From positions 24,100 through 88,099 of the forward strand of contig JAWLGK010000016.1 of assembly GCA_041685115.1 (NCBI GenBank): a stretch of DNA of 64,000 nt, read 5' to 3'. Of the stretch, positions 22,222 to 31,318 are shown in pieces. A program made the position numbers and the translations under genes. How positions within the stretch are numbered: position 1 is the stretch's first letter; every line of letters begins with the position of its first letter. The DNA comes from JALOAT01 sp041685115. GTDB taxonomy: Bacteria > Pseudomonadota > Gammaproteobacteria > Thiohalomonadales > Thiohalomonadaceae. The notes under the pieces are model-generated. The model was not told the origin of the DNA, ran no database searches, and saw nothing but the letters and a program-made list of their open reading frames with translations.

Positions 22222-22818
22222 TCAGCGACGCTCCCAGCACAGCAGCCGGTTGTTCTGCGGCATGGCGAAGTCGTCACGGAGCGCGAGGCCGGCGGCATCA
22301 GCCAAGGCGTTCAGATCGGTCACGTCGCGGATGCCGCTGCACGGATCGCGTTGCTTCAGCCAGGCGTCAAAGCGCGCGTTGCTCTCGCTGGTGTAGCGGC
22401 CGTCGTAGTTGAACGGACCGTACAGCGCGAACAGGCCACCGCCCGGCAGCAGCCGACCGAGCCCGGCAAACAGGGATTCGACCTCCGGCCAGTCCATGAT
22501 GTGCGTGGTGTTGGCGGAAAACACCGCATCCACGGCAGGCGCCGGCCAGTCTGCCTGGGTGACGTCCAGCGCCAGGGGCGGATGCACGTTCGCAAGGCCC
22601 GCCTCGGTGAGCCACAGGCGGATCCCGGCGTGGTTTTCCATGCGATCACTGGTGTACCACTGCAAAAACGGAAGCTGCGCGCCGAAATAGACGGCGTGCT
22701 GGCCGGTGCCGCTGCCGATCTCGAGCACCGCCTTGCGATCGGCGAACAGGTCGCGGAGGACGGCCAGGATGGGCTCGCGGTTCTGATCGCAGGATTCGGC
22801 GTAGGGTTTCGCGTCCAT
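22222..22818 (-). CDS. DUF938 SAM-dependent methyltransferase
   Basis: 198 residues with a class I methyltransferase fold: motif I VLEIGSGTGQHAVYFG near residues 35-50, an acidic ALDVTQADWP, and AVFSANTTHIMDWPEVE. The GPFNYDGRYTSESNARFDAWL segment is typical of the DUF938 family, whose substrate is not established. It is transcribed with arfB, 3 bases apart, and is divergent from the radical SAM gene. Confidence 0.85.
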   Translation of the reverse strand: MDAKPYAESCDQNREPILAVLRDLFADRKAVLEIGSGTGQHAVYFGAQLPFLQWYTSDRMENHAGIRLWLTEAGLANVHPPLALDVTQADWPAPAVDAVFSANTTHIMDWPEVESLFAGLGRLLPGGGLFALYGPFNYDGRYTSESNARFDAWLKQRDPCSGIRDVTDLNALADAAGLALRDDFAMPQNNRLLCWERR

Positions 22819-22909
22819 GGGGTTATGTTCGCATAGCTGGTCGTGGGAGAAACATCCCGGCTAACGCACCGGTCCGCAAATGCGCAAGGCGAACCTGTAG
22901 AATCGCACC

Positions 22910-24424
22910 ATGTCCCGCATCGTGCTCGCCACCCTCAACGCCAAGTTCATCCACGCCTCCCTCGGTCTGCGTTATCTGCTCGCCAATTTGGGGCCGCTGC
23001 GCAGCGAGGCGCGCCTGATGGAGTTCACCATCGATCAGCGCCCGGTGGAGATCGCCGAGAAATTGCTCGCCCAGGCGCCGCGGGTCATCGGCCTCAGCGT
23101 CTACATCTGGAATGCACGGGAAACGGCGCACCTGGTGGCGCTGCTCAAGCGCCTCGCGCCCGAGGTGGTCATCGTGCTCGGCGGACCCGAGGTGAGCCAC
23201 GAAACGGAGGGGCAGCCGCTGGTCGCGTTGGCCGACTACGCCATCGCCGGCCACGGCGACAAGGCCTTTGCCGAGCTGGCGGCGCGGCTCCTGGCGGGCG
23301 AACGCCCGGCCGGGAAGATCATCCAGGCCGCGCCCCCGGCGTTTGCGACCCTGGAACTGCCCTACCACGAATACACCGACGAGGATCTGGCCCATCGGCT
23401 GCTTTACGTGGAGGCCTCGCGCGGCTGTCCCTTCAAGTGCGAGTTCTGCCTCTCCGCGTTGGACAAGACCGCCTGGCCCTTCGACCTGGATCGCTTCCTT
23501 GGGGAAATGGCGCGCCTCTACGCGCGCGGTGCGCGCCAGTTCAAGTTCGTGGACCGCACCTTCAACCTGAACGTGAAGGCCTCGCAGCGCATCCTGGATT
23601 TCTTCCTCGAACGGCTCGATGAACGCCTGTTCCTGCATTTCGAGGTGATCCCGGATCACCTGCCCGATGGCCTCAAGGAACGGCTGAAACGCTTTCCGCC
23701 CGGCTCACTGCAACTGGAAGTGGGCGTGCAGACCTTCAATCCCGAGGTGCAGGCGCTCATCAGCCGCAAACAGGACAACGTGGTGAGCGAGGCCAACCTG
23801 CGCTGGCTGCGCGAGCACACCCACACGCACCTGCATGCGGACTTGATTATCGGTTTGCCCGGCGAGGACCTGGCCAGTTTCGCGGCGGGTTTCAATCGGT
23901 TGTGGGCGCTGCGTCCCCACGAGATCCAGGTGGGCATCCTCAAGCGCCTGCGCGGCGCGCCCGTTGCGCGCCACACCGAAAGCCACGGCCTGCGCTTCGA
24001 TCCGCAGCCGCCCTACGGCGTGCTCGCCACCGATCGCATCGACTTTCCCACCATGCAGCGCCTCACGCGTCTTGCGCGCTACTGGGATCTGGTGGCGAAT
24101 TCCGGGCGTTTTCCCACCACCCTGCCGCTGCTGCTCGGTGATGACGCCTTCGGCAATTTCCTGGCCTTCAGCGACTGGCTGCACCGGCGCACGGGCCAGA
24201 CCAGCCGCATCGCCCTGCCACGCCTGTTCGAGCTGCTGCACGCGCATTTATTGGAGCGGGGTCTCGATGATGGCGTGCTGCTGGAGGCACTGGCCCGCGA
24301 TTGCGCGGTGCACGGCGCCAAGGGTTGTCCGGCCATCCTGCACCCGGCCCTGGCGCGGCTCACCGCGGCTGAGCGGCGCAAGGTGCAGGCGCCGCAGCGC
24401 CAGGCGCGGCATTTGCGCGATTGA
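22910..24424 (+). CDS. B12-binding-domain radical SAM protein (DUF4080 type)
   Basis: 504 residues. The first about 135 form a cobalamin-binding-like Rossmann domain (VLATLNAKFIHASLGLRYL, GLSVYIWNARET, VIVLGGPEVS), without an obvious DxHxxG cobalamin ligand motif. The radical SAM core carries CxxxCxxC at C173, C177 and C180 in RGCPFKCEFC and continues with FKFVDRTFNLN, LQLEVGVQTFNPEV and LIIGLPGEDL. The C-terminal domain is DUF4080-like. Such proteins often do methylations or tRNA/cofactor chemistry; the substrate here is unknown. It stands alone between divergent and convergent neighbours. Confidence 0.85.
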   Translation: MSRIVLATLNAKFIHASLGLRYLLANLGPLRSEARLMEFTIDQRPVEIAEKLLAQAPRVIGLSVYIWNARETAHLVALLKRLAPEVVIVLGGPEVSHETEGQPLVALADYAIAGHGDKAFAELAARLLAGERPAGKIIQAAPPAFATLELPYHEYTDEDLAHRLLYVEASRGCPFKCEFCLSALDKTAWPFDLDRFLGEMARLYARGARQFKFVDRTFNLNVKASQRILDFFLERLDERLFLHFEVIPDHLPDGLKERLKRFPPGSLQLEVGVQTFNPEVQALISRKQDNVVSEANLRWLREHTHTHLHADLIIGLPGEDLASFAAGFNRLWALRPHEIQVGILKRLRGAPVARHTESHGLRFDPQPPYGVLATDRIDFPTMQRLTRLARYWDLVANSGRFPTTLPLLLGDDAFGNFLAFSDWLHRRTGQTSRIALPRLFELLHAHLLERGLDDGVLLEALARDCAVHGAKGCPAILHPALARLTAAERRKVQAPQRQARHLRD

Positions 24425-24485
24425 CCGGCAGGTTCGCCCTTCGCCAGCCCCGCATGAGCCGACCCTGGCGGCGAACCATAAGGGT

Positions 24486-25538
24486 TCAGAGTTCCCGCAT
24501 GCTGTAAGCGGCGAGCTGGGCGGCAGGCAGCGTACGCACCCAGGGCTTGTGGCGGTGCAGGTCCGCGGGCAAGGCCTTCAGGCCCGCCTTGGCCTCGCCC
24601 ACCGACGCGAACGCGCCGTAGAACAGCCGGTACCAGGGGCCGCCGGCATGCTCCCCGACCACATACTGGACCTGCGCCTCGTCGAGGCCATGCTGGCGCA
24701 CCAGGGCAACGAGGTCCGCCCGGCTGCGGCTGCCCAGCAATTGCAGTGTGTAGCGTGGCGTGGCGGCCGGCACCGGCGTCGGCACGGTGAGCCGGCGAGC
24801 GCTGGCCTTGATGAGCCCGGGCATCGCCACCTCGCGAGATTCCACCGGGTTGGGCCTCACGTCCTCGCGCGGCGCCGCCGGCACGGGCCCGTCAGACGCA
24901 GGCTCGGGCTCGGCGCCCGTAATCACGATGCGCTGGTCCGTGAAGGCCGGCGCGGGGGCGGCCGCGGCACCGGACGGCGGTAGGCCGGCGGCCTGCGGCT
25001 CGGGGCGGATGATGATGCGCCTATCGTCCGCCTGCGGCTGCCCCGTTTCGGCCGGGACGGTGCGAACAGGCGTATCGTCTGCCCCGGGGTGGTGGGCGTC
25101 GCTGCCGATCTCGCTGATGATGATGCGTTCGTCCTTGGGCGGCGCGGCACTGGCGGGCGGCACGGCGGCAAAGCGCAGCTGCTCGTTGGCCATGGCGAGT
25201 GCGCGTGCCGCCTTGGGGTGACCGAGCCGCGCGGCGTCCTGGAACCAGGCCACGGCGCGGTAACGGTCCTGGCGCACACCGCGGCCGTAGTAATAGAGAT
25301 AACCAAGGGCGTATTGCGCCTCGGTGTCGCCCTGCATGGCCGGCACCGCGAGCAGTTGGGCGGCGCGGTTGTAGTCACCCCGTGCGTAGGCGGCCTGGGC
25401 CTGCTCGACCGCGTTGGTGCTGCGCATGCCTCCCGCGCCGGCGCAACCGGCCAGCGTGGCGGCAAGCAGCGCGGCGGTCACCGCACGGGCGAGCGGATGA
25501 ACCCTTGCCGGCAGCGGTTTTGCAGTTGTGTCGTCCAT
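24486..25538 (-). CDS. Lipoprotein with SEL1-like repeats and C-terminal SPOR domain
   Basis: 350 residues. The signal peptide ends in a lipobox, TLAGC, with lipidated Cys at 32. Residues about 45-110 hold SEL1/TPR-like repeats (ARGDYNRAAQLL, GDTEAQYALGYLYYYGRGV, AVAWFQDAARLGHPKA). A long Pro/Ala linker follows with two near-repeats, ERIIISE and RRIIIRPEP. The last about 75 residues (YTLQLLGSRSRADLVAL to WVRTL) form a SPOR domain, which binds denuded peptidoglycan at division sites. It probably acts in the periplasm at the septum. The ATG at 25538 has a strong ribosome site, GGAGGGGGAGC. Confidence 0.85.
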   Translation of the reverse strand: MDDTTAKPLPARVHPLARAVTAALLAATLAGCAGAGGMRSTNAVEQAQAAYARGDYNRAAQLLAVPAMQGDTEAQYALGYLYYYGRGVRQDRYRAVAWFQDAARLGHPKAARALAMANEQLRFAAVPPASAAPPKDERIIISEIGSDAHHPGADDTPVRTVPAETGQPQADDRRIIIRPEPQAAGLPPSGAAAAPAPAFTDQRIVITGAEPEPASDGPVPAAPREDVRPNPVESREVAMPGLIKASARRLTVPTPVPAATPRYTLQLLGSRSRADLVALVRQHGLDEAQVQYVVGEHAGGPWYRLFYGAFASVGEAKAGLKALPADLHRHKPWVRTLPAAQLAAYSMREL

Positions 25539-25688
25539 GCTCCCCCTCCAAATACGCGACGCACGCCGTTCCGGCGGACGTCGATGGTGACGGATCGCGC
25601 CCATGCGGACAAGCGACCTGCGGATTATAGCGGCCGCGGGGCGCACGCGCGCCGAACAGGCAATTCCTGTCAGAAGGAAGGTGGAAGC

Positions 25689-25710
25689 GCGGGAGGCCGA
25701 GGCCTCCCGC
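25689..25710 (-). terminator. Hairpin after the rhodanese gene, possible terminator
   Basis: GCGGGAGGCC and GGCCTCCCGC form a perfect stem 11 bases after the rhodanese stop. There is no real T-run, so Rho-independent function is uncertain. Confidence 0.5.
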
Positions 25711-25721
25711 TTGGGGATCGC

Positions 25722-26351
25722 TCAGTAGTAGAGATAAGCCAACGGCTTGTAGATGCGCTGGGGGTGGAGCTTGGTGCTGTAGGGCAGGCCGGCGCCGTTC
25801 ATCCAGCCGTCCAGATCGCCGGCATCGCCCACCACATCGTTGTTGTTGAGGTCGAGCTCGTTGCCGCTGGTGTCCGTCTTGGTGCGGCCCTCGAAGCCTT
25901 CCCAGATGTTGCGCACGTGGGTATAGCCGGCGTCGGCGAGCAGGTTGCTGGCGGCGATACTGCGCGACCCGGTCTTGCACAGCACCAGGATGGGCGTGTC
26001 CTTGTCGGGCACCGCGGCCAGCACCGCTTCCACCAGCAAAGTGGCCTTCTCGTCCGCGCTGAGGGTCGGATCGATGGTCTCGTGAATGCGCGGATAGGGC
26101 ACGTTGATGGCGCCCTCGGGATGACCCGCCACGTATTCAGGAATGCTGCGCACGTCCAGCAGCACGGCGTTGCCTGACGCCAGACCATTGGCATTGCCGC
26201 GGTCCCTGTGGGTGAGCAGGTAAGCCTCGGAGGCCGTTACTTCCGAGTGGTAGCGCCGCGGCTGGTCATAGCGATTGCCGTCCGCGAACGCGGCACTGGA
26301 CAGCAGGCACAACGAGGTGAAGACACTGCCGATCACGGTCCTATTGTTCAT
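25722..26351 (-). CDS. Exported rhodanese-domain protein with acidic loop
   Basis: 209 residues with a signal peptide (MNNRTVIGSVFTSLCLLSSAAFA). The rhodanese domain (about 38-155) includes VLLDVRSIPEYVAGHPEGAINVPY and the active-site loop LCKTGSRS with Cys125, so sulfur transfer in the periplasm is plausible. After the domain comes an Asp/Asn-rich stretch at about 160-181, with D-L-N-N-N-D-V-V-G-D and D-L-D-G-W, resembling a calcium-binding loop; that is inference. The ATG at 26351 has a strong AAGGAG site. Substrate unknown. Confidence 0.88.
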   Translation of the reverse strand: MNNRTVIGSVFTSLCLLSSAAFADGNRYDQPRRYHSEVTASEAYLLTHRDRGNANGLASGNAVLLDVRSIPEYVAGHPEGAINVPYPRIHETIDPTLSADEKATLLVEAVLAAVPDKDTPILVLCKTGSRSIAASNLLADAGYTHVRNIWEGFEGRTKTDTSGNELDLNNNDVVGDAGDLDGWMNGAGLPYSTKLHPQRIYKPLAYLYY

Positions 26352-26523
26352 GGGGATCTCCTTTGGCAAGGCGTACTGCTTTGCTGTTGTTATTTGCGCG
26401 CAAACCACGTCACACCGGCGCGCGGGTGAAGCGGCCTGGCTCGAAGCGCCCGCGGTAATGGTCGGGGCGTCTACAAACATAGCCAAGATTCAGGAGACAG
26501 GGCCGGGGCGGCAGGGTCGTTCG

Positions 26524-26540
26524 GTGCGTACGGTACGCAC
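26524..26540. promoter_or_regulatory. Perfect 8-1-8 palindrome upstream of the rhodanese gene
   Basis: GTGCGTAC-G-GTACGCAC, followed by an AGCAC run. It lies 173 bases upstream of the rhodanese start, in the only non-coding stretch available for its promoter, so it may be an operator. No regulator gene is nearby. Confidence 0.35.
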
Positions 26541-26576
26541 AGCACAGCACAGCATGGCAGTTGCCGAGGGTCCGCC

Positions 26577-26606
26577 GTCACCCCGGCGAAAGCCGAGGTC
26601 CATGCC
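26577..26606. repeat. Dispersed repeat family C
   Basis: GTCACCCCGGCG..GCCGAGGTCCATGCC. It is one of the few recognisable elements in the 365-base gap between the rhodanese and the helicase; the rest of the gap shows nothing else. Confidence 0.75.
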
Positions 26607-26716
26607 AAAGACACGGCATGCGGCTGACTGATGGAGCAAACGCGGGATGACGCGCCGGATCCGGCGGCGCGTTGCCCGCAGGTCACCAGAAAAATACGGC
26701 GCCTGCGGCGGTTGAA

Positions 26717-28549
26717 TCAGCGCTTTTTCTTGGGACCGGCCTTACCCGGGGCACGCGGATGAGGTTTGCCGGTGTCGGCGCGCCGCGGCGCTCGGGGGCG
26801 TTTTTCGCCATCGTGTTCGGCATTGCGCGCCCGCGGCCTGCGCGAGGCGGCGTCACGCGCCGGTGCGTGTTCGCCCTCGCGGGCGAGATTGATCTGCCGG
26901 CCCATGATCCAGACCTTGCGCAGGTGCTGAAGCGTGGGCACGGGCAGGCCATCGGGCAGATCGACGGTGCTGTGAACGTCGTACAGTTCGATGCGGCCGA
27001 TGTTGCGGCTGTCCAGGTTGGCCTCATTGGCGATGGCACCCACGATGTGCTTGGGTAGCACGCCGTGGCTGCGGCCCACCTCGATGCGGTAGCGCACCAT
27101 GCCGGCTTCAGGCTCGCTGGGTGCGCGGCGCGGGCGCTCGCCCTCATGACGCGGCGCCCGCCCGCGGGGTGGCCGCTCGCCCTGCTGGCGCGGTGCGCGC
27201 TCGCGGCGTTCCGGCGCCACGGGTAGCGCCTGTTCCTCCATCCACAGCGGCCGTTCGCGCTGCACCAGATAGGCCAGCGCCGCCGCGATTTCACTCATGC
27301 CCACGTCGTGCTCGGCCTGGAAACCCTCCACCAGCCGTTCGAGGGATTCGAGGGCCTGCGACTCGAGGGTTTCGGCGATGAGCTGCTTGAAGCGCGCAAT
27401 ACGCCTGTCGGTAACCGCCTCGCGCGTGGGCAGCACCATGGGTTCGATGGGCTGGCGCGTGGCGCGCTCGATAGCCTGCAACATGCGGCGCTCGCGCGGC
27501 GCCACGAACAGGATGGCCTCACCCTTGCGACCGGCGCGGCCGGTACGGCCGATGCGGTGCACGTAGGCCTCGGTGTCGTAGGGGATGTCGTAGTTGATGA
27601 CGTGGCTGATGCGCTCCACGTCCAGCCCACGTGCGGCCACGTCGGTGGCAACGATGATGTCGATGGCGCCGCGCTTGAGCCTGTCGACGGTCTGCTCGCG
27701 CTGGATCTGGTTGATGTCGCCGTTGAGCGCCGCGCTGGCGTAGCCGCGCGCCTCAAGCTTTTCCGACAGCTCCACCGTCTCGGTCTTGGTGCGCACGAAG
27801 ATGATCATGGCGTCGAAGTCCTCGACCTCGAGGATGCGCGTGAGGGCGTCGAGCTTGTGCAGACCGCTCACCTGCCAGTAGCGCTGGCGGATGGTCTCCA
27901 CGGTGGCGGTCTTGGCGGCGATCTTGATCTCCACCGGCTCGCGCAGGTGCTGGCGCGCTACCTGCTGGATGGCGCGCGGCATGGTGGCGGAGAACAGGGC
28001 GATCTGCCGCTGGGGCGGGGTGTGGCCGAGGATCCACTCCACGTCCTCGAGAAAGCCCATGTTGAGCATCTCGTCGGCCTCGTCGAGCACCAGCATTTTC
28101 AATTCGTCGAGCACCAGGGTCTCGCGGCGCAGGTGGTCCATGACGCGGCCCGGTGTGCCGACCACCACGTGCACCCCGCGGTGCAGCTGGCGCAGCTGCG
28201 CGCCCATGCCCTGGCCGCCGTACACGGGCAGGATGTGAAAGCCCGGCAGGTGGCGCGCGTAGGTCTGCATGGCCTCGGCCACCTGGATGGCCAGCTCGCG
28301 GGTGGGCGTGAGCACCAGGGCCTGTACCTTCAGTTGGGCCAGGTCGATGCGGTTCAGCAGCGGCAGCGCGAAGGCGGCGGTCTTGCCGGTGCCCGTCTGC
28401 GCCTGGCCGAGCAGGTCACGGCCCTCCAGCAGCGGCGGGATGCTCGCCGCCTGGATAGGCGACGGCGCCTCGTAGCCGATGTCGCCGACGGCCTGGAGGA
28501 TGGGCGCGGCGAGGCCGAACTGCGGGAAGCTGCTGACGGGCTGGGACAT
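26717..28549 (-). CDS. deaD: DEAD-box RNA helicase, DeaD/CsdA type
   Basis: An ATP-dependent RNA helicase of 610 residues, probably in ribosome assembly and mRNA turnover, often cold-induced in this family. It has Q-motif FGLAAPILQAVGDIGYEAPSPIQ, motif I AQTGTGKT, Ia PTRELAIQ, Ib TPGR, II DEAD, III SAT, V ATDVAARGLDVE and VI HRIGRTGRAG. After a helical dimerisation region comes a basic low-complexity stretch, then a DbpA-type RNA-binding domain (MVRYRIEVGRSHGVLPKHIV onward, with IGRIELYDVHSTVDLP) and an Arg/Lys-rich tail. The ATG at 28549 gives MSQPVSSFPQFGL. Confidence 0.93.
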   Translation of the reverse strand: MSQPVSSFPQFGLAAPILQAVGDIGYEAPSPIQAASIPPLLEGRDLLGQAQTGTGKTAAFALPLLNRIDLAQLKVQALVLTPTRELAIQVAEAMQTYARHLPGFHILPVYGGQGMGAQLRQLHRGVHVVVGTPGRVMDHLRRETLVLDELKMLVLDEADEMLNMGFLEDVEWILGHTPPQRQIALFSATMPRAIQQVARQHLREPVEIKIAAKTATVETIRQRYWQVSGLHKLDALTRILEVEDFDAMIIFVRTKTETVELSEKLEARGYASAALNGDINQIQREQTVDRLKRGAIDIIVATDVAARGLDVERISHVINYDIPYDTEAYVHRIGRTGRAGRKGEAILFVAPRERRMLQAIERATRQPIEPMVLPTREAVTDRRIARFKQLIAETLESQALESLERLVEGFQAEHDVGMSEIAAALAYLVQRERPLWMEEQALPVAPERRERAPRQQGERPPRGRAPRHEGERPRRAPSEPEAGMVRYRIEVGRSHGVLPKHIVGAIANEANLDSRNIGRIELYDVHSTVDLPDGLPVPTLQHLRKVWIMGRQINLAREGEHAPARDAASRRPRARNAEHDGEKRPRAPRRADTGKPHPRAPGKAGPKKKR

Positions 28550-28630
28550 GGTGATCTCGGAGGAAAACACGGGGGTGACAAGGACGGCGATTGTACAGCG
28601 ATTGGCACGGCCACGGCGTGGTTACGTGCC

Positions 28631-28808
28631 GTAGGAGCCCACACTGTGGGCGAATGCCTTTCAAACCTCGGCGGTCACCCGATCTATTCGCCGACAGTGT
28701 CGGCTCCTACAACGGTTCGGCAACCCCCGTAGGAGCCCACACCGTGGGCGAATGCCTTTCAAACCGCGGCGGTCACTCGATCTATTCGCCGACCGTGTCG
28801 GCTCCTAC
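28631..28808. repeat. Two BIME-like units of palindrome family B (GTAGGAGCC)
   Basis: Unit 1 is 28631-28710 and unit 2 is 28729-28808. Each starts GTAGGAGCCCACAC..GTGGGCGAATG and ends ATTCGCCGAC..GTCGGCTCCTAC. The right edge of unit 2 overlaps the stop codon of the UPF0149 gene: its TAG is read from the CTA at 28805-28807. Confidence 0.92.
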
Positions 28809-29440
28809 AGCGCCGGTTCGTCGTCCCTGTCCTTGGGCGAGATGATCTCGCCGAGCACGGTGTAGGCGCGCATGGCCTCCGGGTACATGGCCAGCACGTG
28901 GGCGGTGAGCTCCTCGAAGCTGCGGCCCGGGTCCATGTGCTTTGCGTAGCTGGTGGCGAAATCCAGCGAGGTGAAGAAGGGCAGGATGACCAGCAATGCG
29001 CTCAATTCCTCGGCCTGTTCCTGCGGCAGGTCAGTGGGCCACCAGTCACCCATCCACTGGTGCCCCGCCACGAAACCGCGCGCCCAGCGCCCGAGCGGCG
29101 CCTCTGCACCGAAGTTGGCCATGGGATCGGCCGACGGCTCGCACCCCGGCGGCAGCGTGCTGCTCTGGTCCGCCACGCCGGCGGCGACCCATTGGTGCAA
29201 GGCCATGAGCACCTTGAAGAACACCTCGGCCTCCGCCGGGTCCTTGTATCCGGCCTCGCCTTCATTGAACACGATGGGTAGCCATTCATTGGGCGGGATC
29301 ATGTCGGCCACGGACGATACCGCGAACAAAAAGCCCGCCAGTTCCTCGTACTGCAGGGTGCCCTCCGGGCGCGCCGGGGCGGACAGGAAGGCCTTGAGGT
29401 GATCGGCCTGGGCTTCGGTGAAGGTGGATACTTCGGTCAT
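28805..29440 (-). CDS. UPF0149 family protein (YecA/YgfB-like)
   Basis: 211 residues, acidic and helical, of the UPF0149 family. Characteristic parts are LKAFLSAPARPEGTLQYEELAGFLFAV, PNEWLPIVF, and GRWARGFVAGHQW followed by an acidic surface. No catalytic motif is known; E. coli YgfB-type members are uncharacterised or regulatory. The C-terminal metal-binding SEC-C motif found in YecA is absent. The TAG stop is supplied by a family B repeat, so the gene's natural end was probably replaced when the repeat arrived. Confidence 0.85.
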   Translation of the reverse strand: MTEVSTFTEAQADHLKAFLSAPARPEGTLQYEELAGFLFAVSSVADMIPPNEWLPIVFNEGEAGYKDPAEAEVFFKVLMALHQWVAAGVADQSSTLPPGCEPSADPMANFGAEAPLGRWARGFVAGHQWMGDWWPTDLPQEQAEELSALLVILPFFTSLDFATSYAKHMDPGRSFEELTAHVLAMYPEAMRAYTVLGEIISPKDRDDEPAL

Positions 29441-29526
29441 TGTCTCGCTCGTGGGTGGTGGCCGATGTCCGCCCAATGGTAGCGGATAACGCCGGGCAAT
29501 GCCCTCAACGGGAGACCGTCATTACC

Positions 29527-30360
29527 TTATCGGCGCAAAGGCACCTCACCTGTCCACGCATACGGGATCACCACCTCATCCGTCCTGCCTGGCGAGGTCA
29601 CACGGCTGCGGAATTCGATGGGCAGCGACCCGGCACCGCGCAGTTTCTGCACCAGCGCGCCCAGTTCGCTGTACTCCAGGGACAGCGCCAGATCCAGTAC
29701 CGCGCTGCCGTTGGGCGCCACCGAGATGGCTTGCGCACTGTGACCTTTCAACAGTGGCGAACCGGCAATGGTCAGTTCGTAGGCCATGTCTTCGAAGCGC
29801 ACGGGAAAGTCGTTGGCATTCATCACTTCGATGCCGAGCGCCAGGTCAACACCGTCGAGATCGAGTTTGTCTATCTTGAGGCGGCGGACCGAGATTTCCG
29901 GAAGCTCGGGCAGGCGGAACGTGCCGCGTTTCGCATAAGGCAGGCTCACCAGTCCGAAGTCGGCCCGGCCGGCGATTTCATAGCCCAGCGACTTCGCCTC
30001 GGCGAGGTCGCGCACGCTGCCGAACACCTCCTCGAAACGCACCGTGAACGGCAGCGTGACGCGGGAGGTCCCGTTGGCCGCCACCTCGACCGCCTCATCC
30101 ACCGTGCCGTCCAGCAGCGGCTTGTCCTGCAAGGCCAGGCGGTAACTCAGGCCAGCCATGGACAGGCCGAAGGCGTTGGGATTCTGCACGTCGAGATCAA
30201 CGGCGATTTGGGCGTCGGCCAGCGACATGCCCACCACGCGCACGTCGGCCACGCGCACCTCCGGTTCCGTCACCTGCTTTTCCATCACTGCGCAGCCACC
30301 CACCAGCACCAGCGATGCCGTCGGCACCAGGACGCGCATCAATTCTTTCCGCCAGATCAT
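29527..30360 (-). CDS. Lipoprotein with two WHy (LEA14-like) domains
   Basis: 277 residues. A short signal sequence ends in VLVGGCAVM, an acceptable lipobox. Two copies of the WHy/LEA14 beta-sandwich follow: VGMSLADAQIAVDLDVQNPNAFGL with LPFTVRF, then KLDLDGVDLALGIEVMNANDFPV with LALSLEYSEL. The N-P-N-x-F and N-A-N-D-F signatures support this. WHy proteins are linked to stress protection in plants and bacteria; the bacterial role is not settled. The ATG at 30360 follows GGAG at good spacing; other in-frame starts lie within 50 bases. Confidence 0.8.
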   Translation of the reverse strand: MIWRKELMRVLVPTASLVLVGGCAVMEKQVTEPEVRVADVRVVGMSLADAQIAVDLDVQNPNAFGLSMAGLSYRLALQDKPLLDGTVDEAVEVAANGTSRVTLPFTVRFEEVFGSVRDLAEAKSLGYEIAGRADFGLVSLPYAKRGTFRLPELPEISVRRLKIDKLDLDGVDLALGIEVMNANDFPVRFEDMAYELTIAGSPLLKGHSAQAISVAPNGSAVLDLALSLEYSELGALVQKLRGAGSLPIEFRSRVTSPGRTDEVVIPYAWTGEVPLRR

Positions 30361-30485
30361 GAACGACTCCATTAGAATTTGGCAGCGGCGGCGCATCGTG
30401 CCGCCGCCCACAAGGGAAACATAGAAGCTGCCCGCGTATCCGCGTTCACCCTCTCGCCAATTACCCGTATACCGAAGCGACTTTC

Positions 30486-31226
30486 ATGCCCCCAGATTTC
30501 AGCCTTCTGCAGATAGCCGTCGTCGGCCTGCTGTTCGTATGGACCGGCTTCGTGCGCACCGGCCTCGGCTTCGGCGGTGCGGCCCTGGGGCTGCCGCTGC
30601 TTTTGTTCGTGGACAACCAGCCGCTGCTGTGGCTGCCCATCATCGGCAGCCACCTGCTGTTCTTTTCCGGACTCACCCTGCGCACACGCCTCGCCAACGT
30701 GGACTGGCGCTATCTGCGCCGCTCTGCACGCTTCATCATTCCACCGGCCATCATCGGCGTGTTGGGTCTGGTGAGCCTGCCGACCCTGTGGCTGAATGTC
30801 CTCATCTATTTAGTGACCCTGTTCTATGGCTTCATGTGGTTCCTGAGCCGGTCCATCGAGAGCCGCCAGGATTGGGTGGACAAGGCGCTGCTGGTCCTCG
30901 GCGGCTACATCGCCGGGACGTCCCTCACCGGCGCACCGCTCATGGTGGCCGTGTACATGCGCAACGTGGCGCGCGATCAGCTGCGCAACACCCTGTTCGT
31001 GCTGTGGTTCATCCTGGTGGCCATCAAGATGAGCACCTTCGTCGCCCTGGGCGTGGACCTGCACCTCATCACCGCCCTCGCCCTGCTGCCCGTCACCGCC
31101 ATCGGCCACGTACTGGGACTGCGCGCCCACGACGCCATCCTGCGCAACGACCAGCGCTTCAAGCGTGTCATCGGCGCGGGGCTGGTGGTGGTCAGTGGCC
31201 TCGGATTATGGAATCTTGTCTCTTGA
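30486..31226 (+). CDS. TauE/SafE family sulfite/organoanion exporter
   Basis: A 246-residue integral membrane protein with seven to eight predicted helices. It matches the TauE/SafE (DUF81) family: the first half has TGFVRTGLGFGGAALGLPLLL, and the second repeats the fold with LTGAPLMVAVYMRN. The family transports sulfite, sulfoacetate or other anions across the inner membrane. Specificity cannot be read from the sequence, though sulfur substrates would suit a sulfur-oxidising host. Confidence 0.85.
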   Translation: MPPDFSLLQIAVVGLLFVWTGFVRTGLGFGGAALGLPLLLFVDNQPLLWLPIIGSHLLFFSGLTLRTRLANVDWRYLRRSARFIIPPAIIGVLGLVSLPTLWLNVLIYLVTLFYGFMWFLSRSIESRQDWVDKALLVLGGYIAGTSLTGAPLMVAVYMRNVARDQLRNTLFVLWFILVAIKMSTFVALGVDLHLITALALLPVTAIGHVLGLRAHDAILRNDQRFKRVIGAGLVVVSGLGLWNLVS

Positions 31227-31318
31227 GAGAAAGAGTTAGAACCGCGGAGGCCACGGAAGAGGAAGGCATCGCCGGGGGCTTGCGTGTGTTGGGCTTGGTG
31301 TTTTCCTTCGCCCGCACT

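Noticed and set aside
22910..24424. Methylthiotransferase (MiaB/RimO) identity for the radical SAM protein
   Set aside because: It lacks the N-terminal UPF0004 cysteines and the TRAM domain; the N-terminus is B12-binding-like and the C-terminus DUF4080-like.
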